Shown here: positions 44,908 to 54,660 of the stretch, in pieces
Layout of the letters: the number at the start of each line of letters is the position of its first letter
Numbering within the stretch: the stretch's first letter is position 1
Origin: Streptomyces thinghirensis
Lineage (GTDB): Bacteria > Actinomycetota > Actinomycetia > Streptomycetales > Streptomycetaceae
DNA length: 64,000 nt
Direction of reading: 5' to 3'
Assembly (NCBI GenBank): GCA_021502835.1
Contig: JAKFGP010000050.1
Span: forward strand, 263,883-327,882
Position numbers and translations under genes: made by a program
Notes under the pieces: model-generated
What the model was told of the DNA's origin: nothing
Seen by the model: the letters and a program-made list of their open reading frames with translations, nothing else
The model's database searches: none

Positions 44908-46064
44908 CCGCGCCCTCCTGCTTCTTCTGGAACATCTCGTACGCGTGCGGCGCGTCCGTCAGCGGCACCCGGTGGGTGTTGCGTCGTCGACGCCGAGCGG
45001 GTCCTCGTCCGTCAGGTAGGAATGATCTCGTCGCTCCAGCGGCGTACGTTCGCCTGCCCCATCCGCAGGAGCTGATTCAAGCTTGTCGAACATCGTGAGC
45101 ATCGGCATCGGGTCGGGCCATGCTGTAGACGCCGGACAGCGAGATCGTGCCGCCGCGCCGCACCAGGTCGATGGCGGTGTAGAGGGCGGCGAGCCGGTCG
45201 ACGCTGAAGCGGCCCGCCAGCTTGCCGCCGATGGCCCGGGGCATCACCGCGCGGGCCTGCTGCACCAGCTTGCGGCTGCCGCCGTGTGCCCTGGTACCGA
45301 CCGCGTCGATCACGGCGTCCGGGCCCCGGCCGTCGGTCTCGTTCTGGATGGCGGCGACGAGTCTTCCTTCGCTGTCGAAGGAGCGCAGGTCGTACGTCCT
45401 CCACGCGCCCTGCCGTACCGTCGCAGCCGCCCGGCACGAGGTCCACGCCGAACACCCGTCCGGCGCTCTGGACCTGGGCGACCCGGCAGGCCATGTCGCC
45501 GATCGCCGCGTCGAGCATCGAGGACGCTGCCGCCCTGGGGGCGGCGCGGTGGTGACCGCCTGCCAGGCGGTGTGTTGCGGACGTCGGAGTATAGATCTAG
45601 GCGGTCGTCGGCCGGCCCCTCCGGCACCGATCGGGCCGTACCTGGGTTCGCGGCACGCGCAGGTACTCGGCCTGGCCGCCGGGGACCGCGCTCGTACAGG
45701 CGGGTGTAGCCGAACAAAGGGCGCCCATGCCCCTCGCCGGTGACCTGGTGGTTCCCGCACTGGGTCGGCAGTCCGGTGCCGCACATGAAGCAGCAGTTCG
45801 CATCGCGATCTGGAACGGTTCACGACCCGGTCGCCGGGCCGCAGACCGGTCACCTGGAGCCGACCTCCACGATGCCCATGGGCTCGTGGCCGAGGATGTC
45901 GCTCCTCGGTGTCATGAACGGCGTGAGCACCTCGTGTTGCGGCAGGTCGGAGCCGCACAGCTCGGAGGACGACACGGATGACCGCGTCCGTCGGTTCCTG
46001 GATTCTCGGGTCGGGCACCTCTCCACCCGCACGTCCCGCTTGCCTGCCACGTCACTGCCTTCAT
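44885..46064 (-). CDS. Zinc-dependent alcohol dehydrogenase (formaldehyde dehydrogenase-like subgroup)
   Basis: MDR-superfamily NAD-dependent dehydrogenase. ATG 46064 (MKAVTWQ, then KRDVRVERVPDPRIQEPTDA). The catalytic zinc site is ELCGSDLPQHEV; the usual His after CGSD is Pro-Gln here and His two on. Then DILGHEPMGIVEVGS and GDRVVNRFQIADANCCFMCG near 45780-45845 (structural Cys region). The Rossmann part includes GDMACRVAQVQSAGRVFGVD, DGRGPDAVIDAVGTRAHGGS and VRRGGTISLSGVYSMARPDA. It ends DAPHAYEMFQKKQEGAVKVL, TAA at 44885-44887. About 390 residues, the long glutathione-independent class. Substrate not determinable. Many indels. Confidence 0.88.
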
Positions 46065-46269
46065 CGCCTCGCGTTCTCTCCGTCGCCCGTGCCTGTCGAG
46101 CCCGGTGCGGCGGCTGGTACTCCGGGGCTTCCGCCACTGAACTGCCGCCCGGTTTCGCCGAACAGCGATTCTGGGCCGCTTTCCGTGCGCCGTACCGATT
46201 CGATCAGGTATAATAAATGTTTAAGAAGCGCACAATCAGTGACACGGGATGGGCGGACAGGTGGTCGGA
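46065..46269. other. Intergenic region with an AT-rich pocket
   Basis: 205 bases between divergent starts. TATAAT at 46209-46214 lies in the most AT-rich stretch nearby, 55 bases ahead of the lipoprotein ATG, but has no matching -35 at 16-18 bases. No other feature recognised. Confidence 0.35.
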
Positions 46270-47229
46270 ATGCGACGAGGGACGCACAGGCGCGGCGCGG
46301 TGGCGCACTGCTGACCGTGCGGTGGCGGTCTCGCTGGCCGCCGGCTGCACCGCGGACCTCGGCGCAGGAGGACCGGCGGGCACCTCAGCCGGAGCGGTCG
46401 CACAGTGCGGCCGGCCTGGCTCGGTGCGCCGCCGTGAAGGTCGACAACGAGCGGCCCGGCCGCAGACGGTGCTCGGGCGCCGCGACGTCGTCTACGCGGA
46501 ACCGGTGGAGGGCGGGCTGAGTCGCCTGATGGCGATCTACGCGACCGAGCGTTCGAGAAGGTGGGTCCGGTGCGCAGTGCCCGTGAGTCCGACCCGGAGC
46601 CGCCGCGCCAGTTCCGACACCCGGCCGACGCTGGCCTTCTCCGGCGGCAGAGCAAGCTGCTGCCGCCATCGACAGCGCGCCCTGCGCGCGGAGCCACCGG
46701 AGGGGTCCGACGCCTACGTCCGCGACGACGACCGGCCCGCCCCGCACAACTCTACGTGCGCCCCGGCCGGCTGCTGCCTGCGCCAGCGTGGCGCCGACGC
46801 CCTGGCCACGGGCTTTCACTACGGCGAGGCTCCCGAGGGCGGGCTGGTCGGTGTCCTCGCGCACCGTGCGCTATCCGTCGGCGCGTCGTTCGCCTTCACC
46901 CGGGTCCGAGAGCGGTGACCGCTGGCTGGTCTCCCGACGGCACCCCCCGCCCGGACGGCCGACGGCGGACGCCTGCGCCGGCGACGGTCATCGTGGCAGC
47001 ACGTGAACGTGCGCCGCAGTCGGACTTCCGCGACTTCCGCGGCAGGGGCTCGCCGCACGTCGAGTCGGTGGGCTCGGGACGGGCGGAGGTGCTGCGCGAC
47101 GGGCGCTCGTACGACGCGGCCTGGAAGCGTGGCTCGGCGGCGGACGGCACGTCGTTCACCACGGAGGACGCAGCACGGTTGAACGCCGAGGGCTGCGGGT
47201 GGTGTTCGTCGACGGCCAGGCGCCTCTGA
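46270..47229 (+). CDS. DUF3048 (YerB-like) lipoprotein
   Basis: Exported lipoprotein, about 320 residues. ATG 46270 opens MRRGTHRRGAV, then a hydrophobic run with the lipobox VSLAAGC (Cys near 46347). DUF3048 core: VKVDNERPARPQTGLGAADV after correction, VYAEPVEGGLSRLMAIYATE, VGPVRSARESD, PTLAFSGGQSKLLP, DDDRPAPHNLYVRPGRLLP, SPHVESVGSGRAEVLRDGRS and FTTEDAARLNAEG. The conserved RxARE/D segment is present. Function of the family is unknown. The end overlaps or abuts the convergent MarR-type gene at 47230. Frequent indels. Confidence 0.84.
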
Positions 47230-47685
47230 TCAGCTCGGGGCCGCCGCGGGTCGGGTTGCGGAGCTCGGCGGCGCGTCCGCGACCCGGCGGATCAGGTCAG
47301 AAGAAGACGGCCTGCCTTCGTCGGCGGAGAGCGGGCGAGGAAGACCCGGTTCCGGGGCCGTACGCACGGTCAGCTTGCGGTGGACGCGCAGGCCCTCGTC
47401 GGTCGCGCGCAGCAGGAACGACGGCCGTCCTGCGGGTCGCATCCGTCCAGCAACCCGCGACGGCCGAGCCGGTTGATCACCGGCGATGGTGGACCGGTCC
47501 AGCCCCACCTGCCTCCCCCACCGTGCGCTGGTCCAGGCCCGTCGGCGACCAGCGCGGGTTGAGGACCGCGAACCCGGTGAGGTGGTCTCCTCCGAGACCA
47601 TCGTGTTCCACAGCAGGTAGTGCGCTCTGCGCTGCAGCCGCCGGGCCAGGTGCCCGGGGTGGGTGGTCAGGTCGACCGCGGCCAT
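47230..47685 (-). CDS. pcaV: MarR family repressor of the pca operon (PcaV-like)
   Basis: Winged-helix regulator of about 150 residues, divergent from pcaI. PcaV of S. coelicolor represses pcaIJFHGBL and is released by protocatechuate; same position and family here. ATG 47685 has AGGAG 5 bases upstream (GTG 47691 is the alternative). Sequence: MAAVDLTTHPGHLARRLQRR, AHYLLWNTMVSEETTSPGFA, then the recognition region VGLDRSTIAGVINRLGRRGL and wing CDPQDGRRSFLLRATDEGLR, VHRKLTVRTAPGT. The Arg in the N-terminal helix (LARRLQRR) is where PcaV binds ligand in the known protein; exact equivalence not verified. Indels near 47575, 47525, 47485 and 47435. Confidence 0.86.
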   Translation of the reverse strand: MAAVDLTTHPGHLARRLQRRAHYLLWNTMVSEETTSPGSRSSTRAGRRRAWTSARWGRQVGLDRSTIAGDQPARPSRVAGRMRPAGRPSFLLRATDEGLRVHRKLTVRTAPEPGLPRPLSADEGRPSSSDLIRRVADAPPSSATRPAAAPS

Positions 47686-47731
47686 CTGCACTCCTGTGGT
47701 TATCTTCGTCGGTGCACTGACGATACATCGG

Positions 47732-47750
47732 GCGGACGGTGACTGTCCGC
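47732..47750. promoter_or_regulatory. Candidate PcaV operator
   Basis: A 19-base pseudo-palindrome, gcggacRgtSacYgtccgc (16 of 19 positions symmetric, arms GCGGAC/GTCCGC perfect), in the 220-base pcaV-pcaI divergent region, 47 bases from the pcaV start. Position and symmetry fit a MarR-family dimer. The rest of the region holds no other recognised element. Confidence 0.6.
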
Positions 47751-47905
47751 TACCGCATCAGGCGTTTTACCTCGCACCTTTCTGAGGTCTTGGACGCCCC
47801 GGCCGTCCGGTGGCAGCGCGGGGAACCTCGCCGCAATACTCAGCCCTGACTAATTCGCCGGTTCGGTCCGCGATCCGGGGCGCCTGAAGAGATGGGGCTT
47901 CTCGG

Positions 47906-48672
47906 ATGGACAAGGTGGTGGCCACGGCCGGTGAGGCGGTGGCCGACGTGCCGACGGCGCATCGCTGGAGTGTGGGCGGTTTCGCGGGGCTGAGCGGTGT
48001 GTCGAACGTGCGCGATCCAGGCGCTGTAGCGAGCGCGGGACCGGCGAGCTTTCGCTCGGTGGTCTCCAACAACGGGCGCGATGGACTCCGGCTGGCGGTT
48101 CTGCCGGCCCCGCGGGCGGCCCGCCTGCGCACCGGGTCCTACATCGGGGCGAACAAGGAGTTCGCCCGGCAGTACCCCGGGGCGGCGGAGCTCGGAGGAG
48201 ATGATCCCGCAGGGCACGCCGGCGAGCGGCTGCGGGTCGGCGGCGCGGGTATCTCCTCTCTACACCCTGAAGCCGGGTGGGCACGCAGGGTCGCCGACGG
48301 CGGGCTGCCGTGGCGCGCTACGACGGTTCCGGCGGCGTCGCGCCGACCTCGCCGCCGAAGGAGGTCCCGCGAGTTCGACGGAGCGCGGTACGTGCTGGAG
48401 CGCGGCATCCGCACCGACGCCTCGCACCTCGTCCGGGCGGCGAAGGGCGACCGGCGGACGGAAACCTGGTGTTCGGCGAAGTCGTCCCGAACTCAACCCG
48501 CTCGCGGCGATGGCCGGGACGGCGTGACCGCCGCCGAGGTGGAGGAGCTTGGCTCGAGCCCGGCGAGATCGATCCGGACGGCGGTGCACCTGCCGGGGAT
48601 CTGTGCAGCGGGTCGTCGCGCTGACGGCGAGAGAGCAGGCGGCGGACAAGAGGATCGAGCGGCGGACGGTGA
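47906..48672 (+). CDS. pcaI: 3-oxoadipate CoA-transferase subunit A
   Basis: Alpha subunit of the succinyl-CoA:3-oxoadipate CoA-transferase that activates 3-oxoadipate in the protocatechuate branch. ATG 47906. Recognisable: MDKVVATAGEAVADV, VGGFAGLSGV, GTGELSVVSNNCGAMDSGL after correction, VTGSYIGANKEFARQY, GGAGIPAFYTPAG-type, EFDGARYVLERGIRTD, ALVRAAKGDR and NLVFG, then MAGRVTVAEVEEL and EPGEIDPDAVHLPGIFVQRV in the joined frames. It ends with ADKRIERRT at about 48670. The exact stop is uncertain. About 255 residues. Extremely indel-rich, about 15 shifts in 770 bases. Confidence 0.85.
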
Positions 48673-48679
48673 GTTCCCG

Positions 48680-49304
48680 ATGGCCGGACACGAGCAGATG
48701 GCCGCACGGGTACCCGGGAACTGGTGGGACGGGCAGTACGTCAACCTCGGCATCGGCCCGCCGGACGCCGGGATCGGAACTGGCCTTCCGCAGGGCGTGG
48801 AGGTGACGCTGGAGTCCGAGAACGGGATCCCGGCACCGGCGCCGGTATCCGACCGAGTGCCGAGAGGTGGACCCCGATCTGATCAACGCCGGCAAGGGAG
48901 ACCGGATCCTCCGGGCGCCTCCTTCTTCGACTCGGCGCTGTCCTTCGGCATGATCCGGGCGGCACTCGACGTCGCCGTGCTGGGGCCATGCAGGTCTCGC
49001 CGCCGGCGACCTGGCCAACTGGGCCATCCCGGGCAAGATAACATCCGGGATCGGCGGGATTTAATCCTCGTTCACGGGGCCCGCACCGTCATCGTGGTGA
49101 TGACCCACACCGCCAAGGACGGCTCACCCACGATCCTCCAGGAGTGCGCCGCCGCTCACGGTAAGGCGTGCGTGAACCGGGTCATCACCGACCTCGGCGT
49201 CTCGACGTGACCGACGACGGCCTGGTCCTGGTCGTAGAGCCGCGCCCGGGTGAGCGTCGACGAGATCATCCCGCCAAGACCGATGCCGAGTTTACTCGAG
49301 CTAG
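48680..49304 (+). CDS. pcaJ: 3-oxoadipate CoA-transferase subunit B
   Basis: Beta subunit carrying the catalytic Glu. It starts ATG 48680, only a few bases after pcaI. Sequence: EQMAARVPGNWWDGQYVNLG in the + frame, VEVTLESENGIPAPAP (the SENG motif with the active-site Glu, near 48800-48845), VDPDLINAGKE, PGASFFDSALSFGMIRAALD (near 48910-48970), VAVLGAMQVSAAGDLANWAI, VHGARTVIVVMTHTAKDGSP, GKACVNRVITDLGV and DVTDDGLVLVV. The stop at 49302-49304 is the best candidate. About 210 residues. Confidence 0.87.
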
Positions 49305-49316
49305 GATCCTCCGCGA

Positions 49317-50571
49317 TGCCGGGGAGCACTCGTCATCGCGGAGGGGACTCGCGAAGGATCGCCTACGTCGTCAAGCGGTCCGCACCCTGTTCCGTAAGTA
49401 CAACGGCTCTCCTGGCGGGCGTACGCCCCGACGACCTGGCCGCCCACGCGATCCGGGAACTCTCTCCGCACGCCCGGCCTGGATCCGGCCCGGGTCGAGG
49501 CGTACTGGCAACGCCAACGGCGCCGGCGAGGAGAACGCAAACGTCGCCCGCATGGTTGCCTCCTCCGGTCCGGCTTGCCCACCTACCGTCCCCGGCGTGA
49601 CGGTGAACAGGCTGTGCGCCTCCGGCCTCGAAGCGGTGGTCCAGGCCGCCTCGCGCCATCGCCGTCGGCGACGCTCGATCGCCCTGGCGGGCGGTGTGGA
49701 GTCGATGACCCGGGCGCCGCGGCCAGGCCTGGGTCGGACCGGCTCCTTCCCGGCCGGACACACCGAGCTGTACTCGACCACCCTGGGCTGGCGCAGGATG
49801 GTCAACCTCGAGGATGGACCCGCAGTGGACGATCCCCTCGGCGAGTCGGCCGAACTCATGCGCCTACAAGCAATAAGATCACCCGCGCGACGAGTACGCC
49901 CCTCGCCTCCCACCATAGCGTCGCCCGCGCCCAGGCCGACGGCCTGTTCCGACGGCGAACTCGCTCGTCCCGGTGCCGCAGCGCAAGGGCGACCCGGTCG
50001 ACTTCGCCACCGACGAGTGGCGTAGCCGCCCGACGGCCTCCCTGGAGGCGATGGCGAGTTGAAAGCCGTCCTTCCGTAAACCTGCACCTGACGGCACCTC
50101 CCGTCACTGCTGGCAACGCCTGCCGCTCGAACGACTGCGCGCCGCGTTCTCCGCTCGTGGACGAAGAGGGCTCGAAGGCGACCGGTCGGCGAACCCCTCG
50201 CCCGGGATCTCGGCCACCGGGTCTCGGCGACCGGCCCGTCGACTACTTCGGCCCGCGCCGGTCGAGGCCGTGAACCGCGCCTCGCCAGCGCCAAGGCCAA
50301 CCGCACCTCGCCGACTCTGGACGTCCTTGAACTGAACGAGGCCTTTCGCCGCCCAGGTGCTGGGCTGCGTCGCCGAGTGGCCTGAGTTCGACCCCGCAGA
50401 TCCTCAACCCCCCAGGGCGGAGCCATCGCGCGGCCACCCCCTGGGCGCCTCCGGTGCGCCGCCTTCGCCGGCACCGTCGCCCACCAGCTCGCCCGCAAGG
50501 GCGGCGGTACCGGCATCGCCACCCTCTGCATCGGCGTCGGACAGGGCCTCGCCCTGGTCCTCGACCGCTAG
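49317..50571 (+). CDS. pcaF: 3-oxoadipyl-CoA thiolase
   Basis: Final step of the beta-ketoadipate pathway: 3-oxoadipyl-CoA plus CoA to succinyl-CoA plus acetyl-CoA. The N-terminus is scrambled by indels (AYVV..AVRTPFGKYNGS-like near 49360-49410). Then LLAGVRPDDLAAHAIRELS, NANGAGEENANVARM, VPGVTVNRLCASGLEAVVQA (acyl Cys, near 49615), ALAGGVESMTRAP, HTELYSTTLGWRMVN, RKGDPVDFATDE, FGLGPVEAVNRALA, VLELNEAFAAQVLG, GGAIARGHPLGASGA, and GGTGIATLCIGVGQGLALVL to the end. TAG at 50569-50571 overlaps the left end of the inserted element. About 400 residues. Confidence 0.87.
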
Positions 50572-50757
50572 GGGTGTCGTTTGGATCAGGCCGGCTCTCA
50601 GGCAACGGTGCCTTGCGACCGACCCGAGCGGGGTCTGGGGTGCGTGCAGCTGCAAGGCGGAGGAGGGCGACAGGGCGGAGCCCCTGGCAACCGACGACTA
50701 ACGCCGCAGATGCGCGTGCCAGACCCTGCGACCCCGGCATGATCCAAACGACACCCC
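50571..50757. mobile_element. 187-bp MITE-like insertion between pcaF and pcaH
   Basis: Terminal inverted repeats ggggtgtcgtttggatca (50571-50588) and its exact complement (50740-50757); the match extends to 24 bp with one mismatch. TA directly flanks both ends (50569-50570 and 50758-50759), consistent with insertion into CTAG with TA duplication, as in IS630/mariner or some IS5-group elements. No transposase reading frame fits inside. Removing the element and one TA rebuilds CGC-TAG-TTCACC, leaving a normal 21-base pcaF-pcaH spacer. The insertion regenerates the pcaF TAG stop. Confidence 0.85.
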
Positions 50758-50780
50758 TAGTTCACCCCACGGGACTCCCC

Positions 50781-51557
50781 ATGACTCTCACTCAGCACGA
50801 CATCGACGCGGAGATCGCGGCCGAGCACGCCGCGTACGAGAAGCGGGTCGCCGACGGCGGGCCCGTCGAGCACCACCCGCGCCGCGACTACGCCCCGTAC
50901 CGCTCCTCGGTGCTGCGCCACCCCAAGCAGCCGCCGGTCGCCATCGACGTCACCAGGACCCGGAGTTGGTGGAGCTGTCCTCCCCGCCTTCGGCGAGCGG
51001 GACATCACGGTCGTCGACAACGACCTGACCCGGCAGCACACCGGGGGAGCCGGTCGGCGAGCGCATCACCGTCTCCGGCCGCCTCCTCGACCGGAACGGC
51101 AGGCCCGTACGCGGCCAGCTCGTCGAGATCTGGCAGGCGAACTCGGCCGGCCGCTACGCCCACCAGCGTGAGCAGCACGACGCGCCGCTGGACCCGAACT
51201 TCACCGGCGTCGGCCGCACCCTCTCCGACGACGACGGCTTCTACCGCTTCACCACCGTCCAGCCGGGTCCCTACCCGTGGCGCAACCACGTCAACGCATG
51301 GCGCCCGGCCCACATCCACTTCTCGGTGTTCGGGTCGGCGTTCACCCAGCGGCTCGTGACGCAGATGCTACTTCCCGAACGACCCGCTGTTCCCGCACGA
51401 CCCCGATCCTGCAGTCCGTGACCGGACGACGCCGCCCGGCAGCGGCTGATCGCGACGTACGACCACAGCCTCGTCCGTGCCCGAGTTCTCGCTCGGCTAC
51501 CACTGGGACATCGTGCTCGACGGCCCCAACGCCACCTGGATCGAAGAAGGACGCTGA
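50781..51557 (+). CDS. pcaH: Protocatechuate 3,4-dioxygenase beta subunit
   Basis: Fe(III) intradiol dioxygenase subunit that carries the iron; cleaves protocatechuate to 3-carboxymuconate. ATG 50781 (MTLTQHDIDAEIAAEHAAYE). Then HHPRRDYAPYRSSVLRHPKQ, HTGEPVGERITVSGRLLDRN, VRGQLVEIWQANSAGRYAHQ, LDPNFTGVGRTLSDDDGFYR, and the iron ligands in TVQPGPYPWRNHVNAWRPAH followed by IHFSVFG (near 51255-51335). It ends ATWIEEGR, TGA 51555-51557. About 257 residues. The start follows the inserted element by 20 bases; no strong ribosome-binding site is seen. Indels near 50960, 51045, 51370, 51410 and 51470. Confidence 0.93.
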
Positions 51558-52168
51558 CCGCCACGACGAAGATCGACACCAGCGGGCCGGAGACCGTGCC
51601 GCCCACGCCTTCGCACACGGTCGGCCCGTTCTACGGCTACGCGCTGCCCCTTCCGCGGCGGCGAGGACATCGCGCCCGTGGGGCATCCGGACACGATCAC
51701 CGTGCACGGGTACGTGTACGACGGCGAGGGCGACCCGCTGCCGGACGCGCTCCTGGAGGTGTGGGGGCCGGACCCGGAGGCGGCAAGCTGCCGACGGCCG
51801 ACGGCTCGATGCGGCGCGACCCGGCGTCCGGCGGCTTCCTCGGGCGCAACGGTGTGGAGTTCACCGGCTTCGGCCGCATCGAGACCGACGCCAACGGCCA
51901 CTGGTACGCGCGGACGCTGCGGCCCGGGGCCCGCGGGGCCAGTGCGCCGCACGTCAGCGTGTGCGTGTTCGCGCGCGGCCTGCTCGTGCACCTGTTTACC
52001 GGACTACCTGCCGGGCGACGAGGCGGTGCTCGCCGCCGACCCGCTGCTGTCCCGGGTGGACGCGGAGCGCCGCGACACGCTGGTCGCCACGGACGAGGGC
52101 GCCGGGACGTACCGTTTGACATCCGCCTTCAGGGCGAAGGCGAGACGGTCTTCCTGGAGTTCCAGTGA
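51554..52168 (+). CDS. pcaG: Protocatechuate 3,4-dioxygenase alpha subunit
   Basis: Alpha subunit pairing with PcaH. The frame opens LTATTKIDTSGPETVPPTPS and no ATG/GTG/TTG is in a better place. The start is therefore CTG 51554 overlapping the pcaH TGA (CTGA), or a miscalled GTG. Then HTVGPFYGYALPF, GHPDTITVHGYVYDGEGDPL, PDALLEVWGPDPEG, GGFLGRNGVEFTGFGRIETD, GHWYARTLRPGARGASAPHV, SVCVFARGLLVHLF, DPLLSRVDAERRDTLVATDE and RLQGEGETVFLEFQ. TGA 52166-52168. About 203 residues. Translational coupling to pcaH is likely. Confidence 0.92.
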   Translation: MTATTKIDTSGPETVPPTPSHTVGPFYGYALPLPRRRGHRARGASGHDHRARVRVRRRGRPAAGRAPGGVGAGPGGGKLPTADGSMRRDPASGGFLGRNGVEFTGFGRIETDANGHWYARTLRPGARGASAPHVSVCVFARGLLVHLFTGLPAGRRGGARRRPAAVPGGRGAPRHAGRHGRGRRDVPFDIRLQGEGETVFLEFQ

Positions 52169-53500
52169 CATCAGCTGCCGACACGGGCCTGCTCGCCCCG
52201 GGTGGGCGGGCTCACCGGCCGCCGACGCGACCGACGACCGCGCCTGGCCTGCGGGCGCTGCTCGACGCGGAGGCGGCCCCTGACCCGGGCCCAGGCCGGG
52301 CTAAGGTTCGCTCCCGCCGAGGCGGCGGCCGCGGTGACCGGGGCGGCCGACCCGGCCCGTTTCGACGTGCGCTCCCTGGCCGAGCGCGCCCGCGGTGGCG
52401 GGACCCGGTCATCCGCTGGTGGCCGACCTGACGAAGGCGGTCGGCGAGGAGTACGGGCTGTACGTCCACCGGGGTGCGACCAGCCAGGACATCCTGGACA
52501 CGGCGACGATGCTGGTCGCCGCCCGCACCCTGGACCTGCTGCTCCTCGACCTCGCCCGCACCGACAGGGCGCTGGCCCGGCTGGCCGCCGAGCACCGGGA
52601 CACGGCGATGCCGGGCCGGACGCTCACCCAGCACGCCGTGCCGACCACCTTCGGGCTGAAGGCGGCCGGCTGGCGCTAACGCTCGTCCTCGACGCGCGGG
52701 ACCGGATCACCGCCGTACGCGATGCGCTGCCCGCCCAACTCGGCGGCGCAGGCCGGTACCTTGGACGCCTTCCCAGGGGCGTACGGCGCGACCGACCCCG
52801 TCGAGCTACCGACGGCGTACGCCCGTGAACTCGGTCTGCGGGGCGCCCGCGTTAGCCCTGGCACACGCTGCGCACCCCGGTCGCCGACCTGGCCGGATGC
52901 CTCGCCTTCGCGGCCGGGGCGCTCGGGAAGATCGCCGCGGACGCTGCTGACCTGTCCCGCACCGAGATCGGCGAGGTCACCGAGGGCAGCGGTGGCGGGT
53001 CGTCGGCGATGCCGCACAAGGCCAACCCGTGCGGGCCACCTCATCGCGTAGGCCGCCCGGCGCGCCGCAGCTTCGCGGCCACGCTGTACGGCTCTCGCTG
53101 GTGGCGGAGGACGAGCGGCCGGCCGGGGCCTGGCACGCCGAGTGGGAGCCGCTGCGGGACCTGCTGCGGCTGGCCGGCGGTGCCGCCCGTGACGCCGCCG
53201 AACTGACCGAAGGGCTGCGAGTGCGTCCGGACGCGATGCGCGCGCACCTCGGCCTCACGCACGGACTGATCGTGTCCGAGCGGCTCTCCGCCGAACTGGC
53301 ACCGCTGCTCGGGCGGGCCCGCGCCAAGGGAGCTGCTGACCGAACTCGCCCGGCGGACGTACGCCGAGGACCGCGCCCTGGGCGAACTGCTCGCCGAGGT
53401 ACCGAGGTTGTCCGGCATCGACCTCGACGCATTGACCGACCCCGCCCGTTGCACCGGCTCCGCCGGAGCCCTGACCGACCGCGCTCTGGAGCGACGTTGA
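52165..53500 (+). CDS. pcaB: 3-carboxy-cis,cis-muconate cycloisomerase
   Basis: Fumarase/aspartase-superfamily enzyme lactonising 3-carboxymuconate. GTG 52165 overlaps the pcaG stop (GTGA). Landmarks: RALLDAEAALTRAQAGLG, LTKAVGEEYGLYVHRGATSQ then DILDTATMLVAARTLDLLLL (near 52430-52560), GRTLTQHAVPTTFGLKAAGW, and the superfamily signature GGGSSAMPHKANP (near 52993-53030). Then LAATLYGSLVAEDERPAGAW, HAEWEPLRDLLRLAGGAARD and AHLGLTHGLIVSERLSAELA. It ends LTDRALERR, TGA 53498-53500. About 443 residues. Indels near 52290, 52410, 52675, 52755, 52855, 52935, 53040 and 53090. Confidence 0.92.
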
Positions 53501-53502
53501 CC

Positions 53503-54647
53503 ATGCTCGACCACCTGACCGAAGGCCCCGCTCTCCGCTCCCCGCTGCTGCTCGGGCCCTCGCTGGGCACCTCGTACGCGCTGTGGGACAAGGTGGCGCC
53601 CGAGCTGTCCATCGGGCACCGGGTGATCCGCTGGGACCTGCCGGGGGCACGGAGGTTCGGCGGCGGAGCTGATCGGGCCGGGCGCCACCGTCGGCGACCT
53701 CGCCGGCCTGGTGCTCGCGCTCGCCGACTCGCTCGGGGTGGAGCGGTTCGCCTACGCCGGGGTGTCGCTGGGCGGCGCGGTGGGTCTGCACCTGGCCGTG
53801 CACCATCCCCGAGCGGGTGTCGTCGCTGGCCGTCCTCTGTTCGTCGGCGCACTTCAACGGTGCGAAGGCGTGGGAGGAGCGGGCGGCGACGGTGCGCGCG
53901 AGGGGTTGGCGAAGCTCGCGGACGGGGCGGACGGCCGGTGGTTCACGCCGGGGTTCACCGTACCGAGGCTGGTCCAGGACCATCCGGGACGCCGACCCGG
54001 GGCGTACGCGGCCTGCTGTGACGCGCTGGCCGCGTCCGACCTGCGGGACCGGCTCGGCGAGATCTCCCGCGCCGACGCTGCTGATCGCGGGCCGCCAGGA
54101 CCCGGCGCGACCCGCCCGCGCATCTGCGGGAGAATCGCCGACGCGGTGCCGGGGCGCGACGCTGACCGAGCTGCCGGGGCCTCGCACCTGGCGCCGGCGG
54201 AGCGGCCCGAGGCGGTGCTGACGGCGCTGCGGGCGCACTTCGACGGCGGTGCGAGGCGGGGGCATGGCGGTACGGCGCGAGGTGCTGGGGGACGCCCCAC
54301 GTGGACCGGGGCACAGGGGCGGCAGAGCCCGTTCACCGCCCGCTTCCAGGACTTCATCTCGCGCTATGCCTGGGGTGAGATCTGGACGGACGAGACCCTC
54401 TCCCGCCGCGAACGCAGCATAGATCACGCTTGACGGCGCCTGGTCGCGCACGGCCACTACGAGGGCTGGCCATGCACGTGCGGGCGGCTCGGCCAACGGG
54501 CTGACACCGGACGAGATCCGGCGCGGTGTTGCTGCGAGACGGCGGTGTACTGCGGGGTGCCGGCGGCGAACTCGGCGTTCGCGGCGGCCCAGCGGGTGCT
54601 GGCCGAGGAGGACGGCGGCGCCGAGGGAGGACGGCACCACCCGCTGA
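53503..54647 (+). CDS. pcaL: Fused 3-oxoadipate enol-lactone hydrolase / 4-carboxymuconolactone decarboxylase
   Basis: PcaD-PcaC fusion catalysing two consecutive steps. PcaD part (alpha/beta hydrolase): GPSLGTSYALWDKVAPELSI, HRVIRWDLPG, nucleophile elbow FAYAGVSLGGAVGLHLAVHH (near 53750-53805), LLIAGRQDPA, ELPGASHLAPAERPEAVLTA. PcaC part from about 54250: GQSPFTARFQDFISRYAWGE, IWTDETLSRRERSMITLTAL after correction, AMHVRAARANGL-type, QTAVYCGVPAANSAFAAAQR. The end reads EDGTTR at TGA 54645-54647. ATG 53503 is 2 bases after the pcaB stop. About 380 residues. Such fusions are known in streptomycetes and rhodococci. Confidence 0.92.
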
Positions 54648-54660
54648 GCTCGGCCGACCC

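Noticed and set aside
46209..46214. TATAAT as a strong promoter for the DUF3048 gene
   Set aside because: There is no -35 hexamer at 16-18 bases and no support for its use, so it is reported only as part of the intergenic note.
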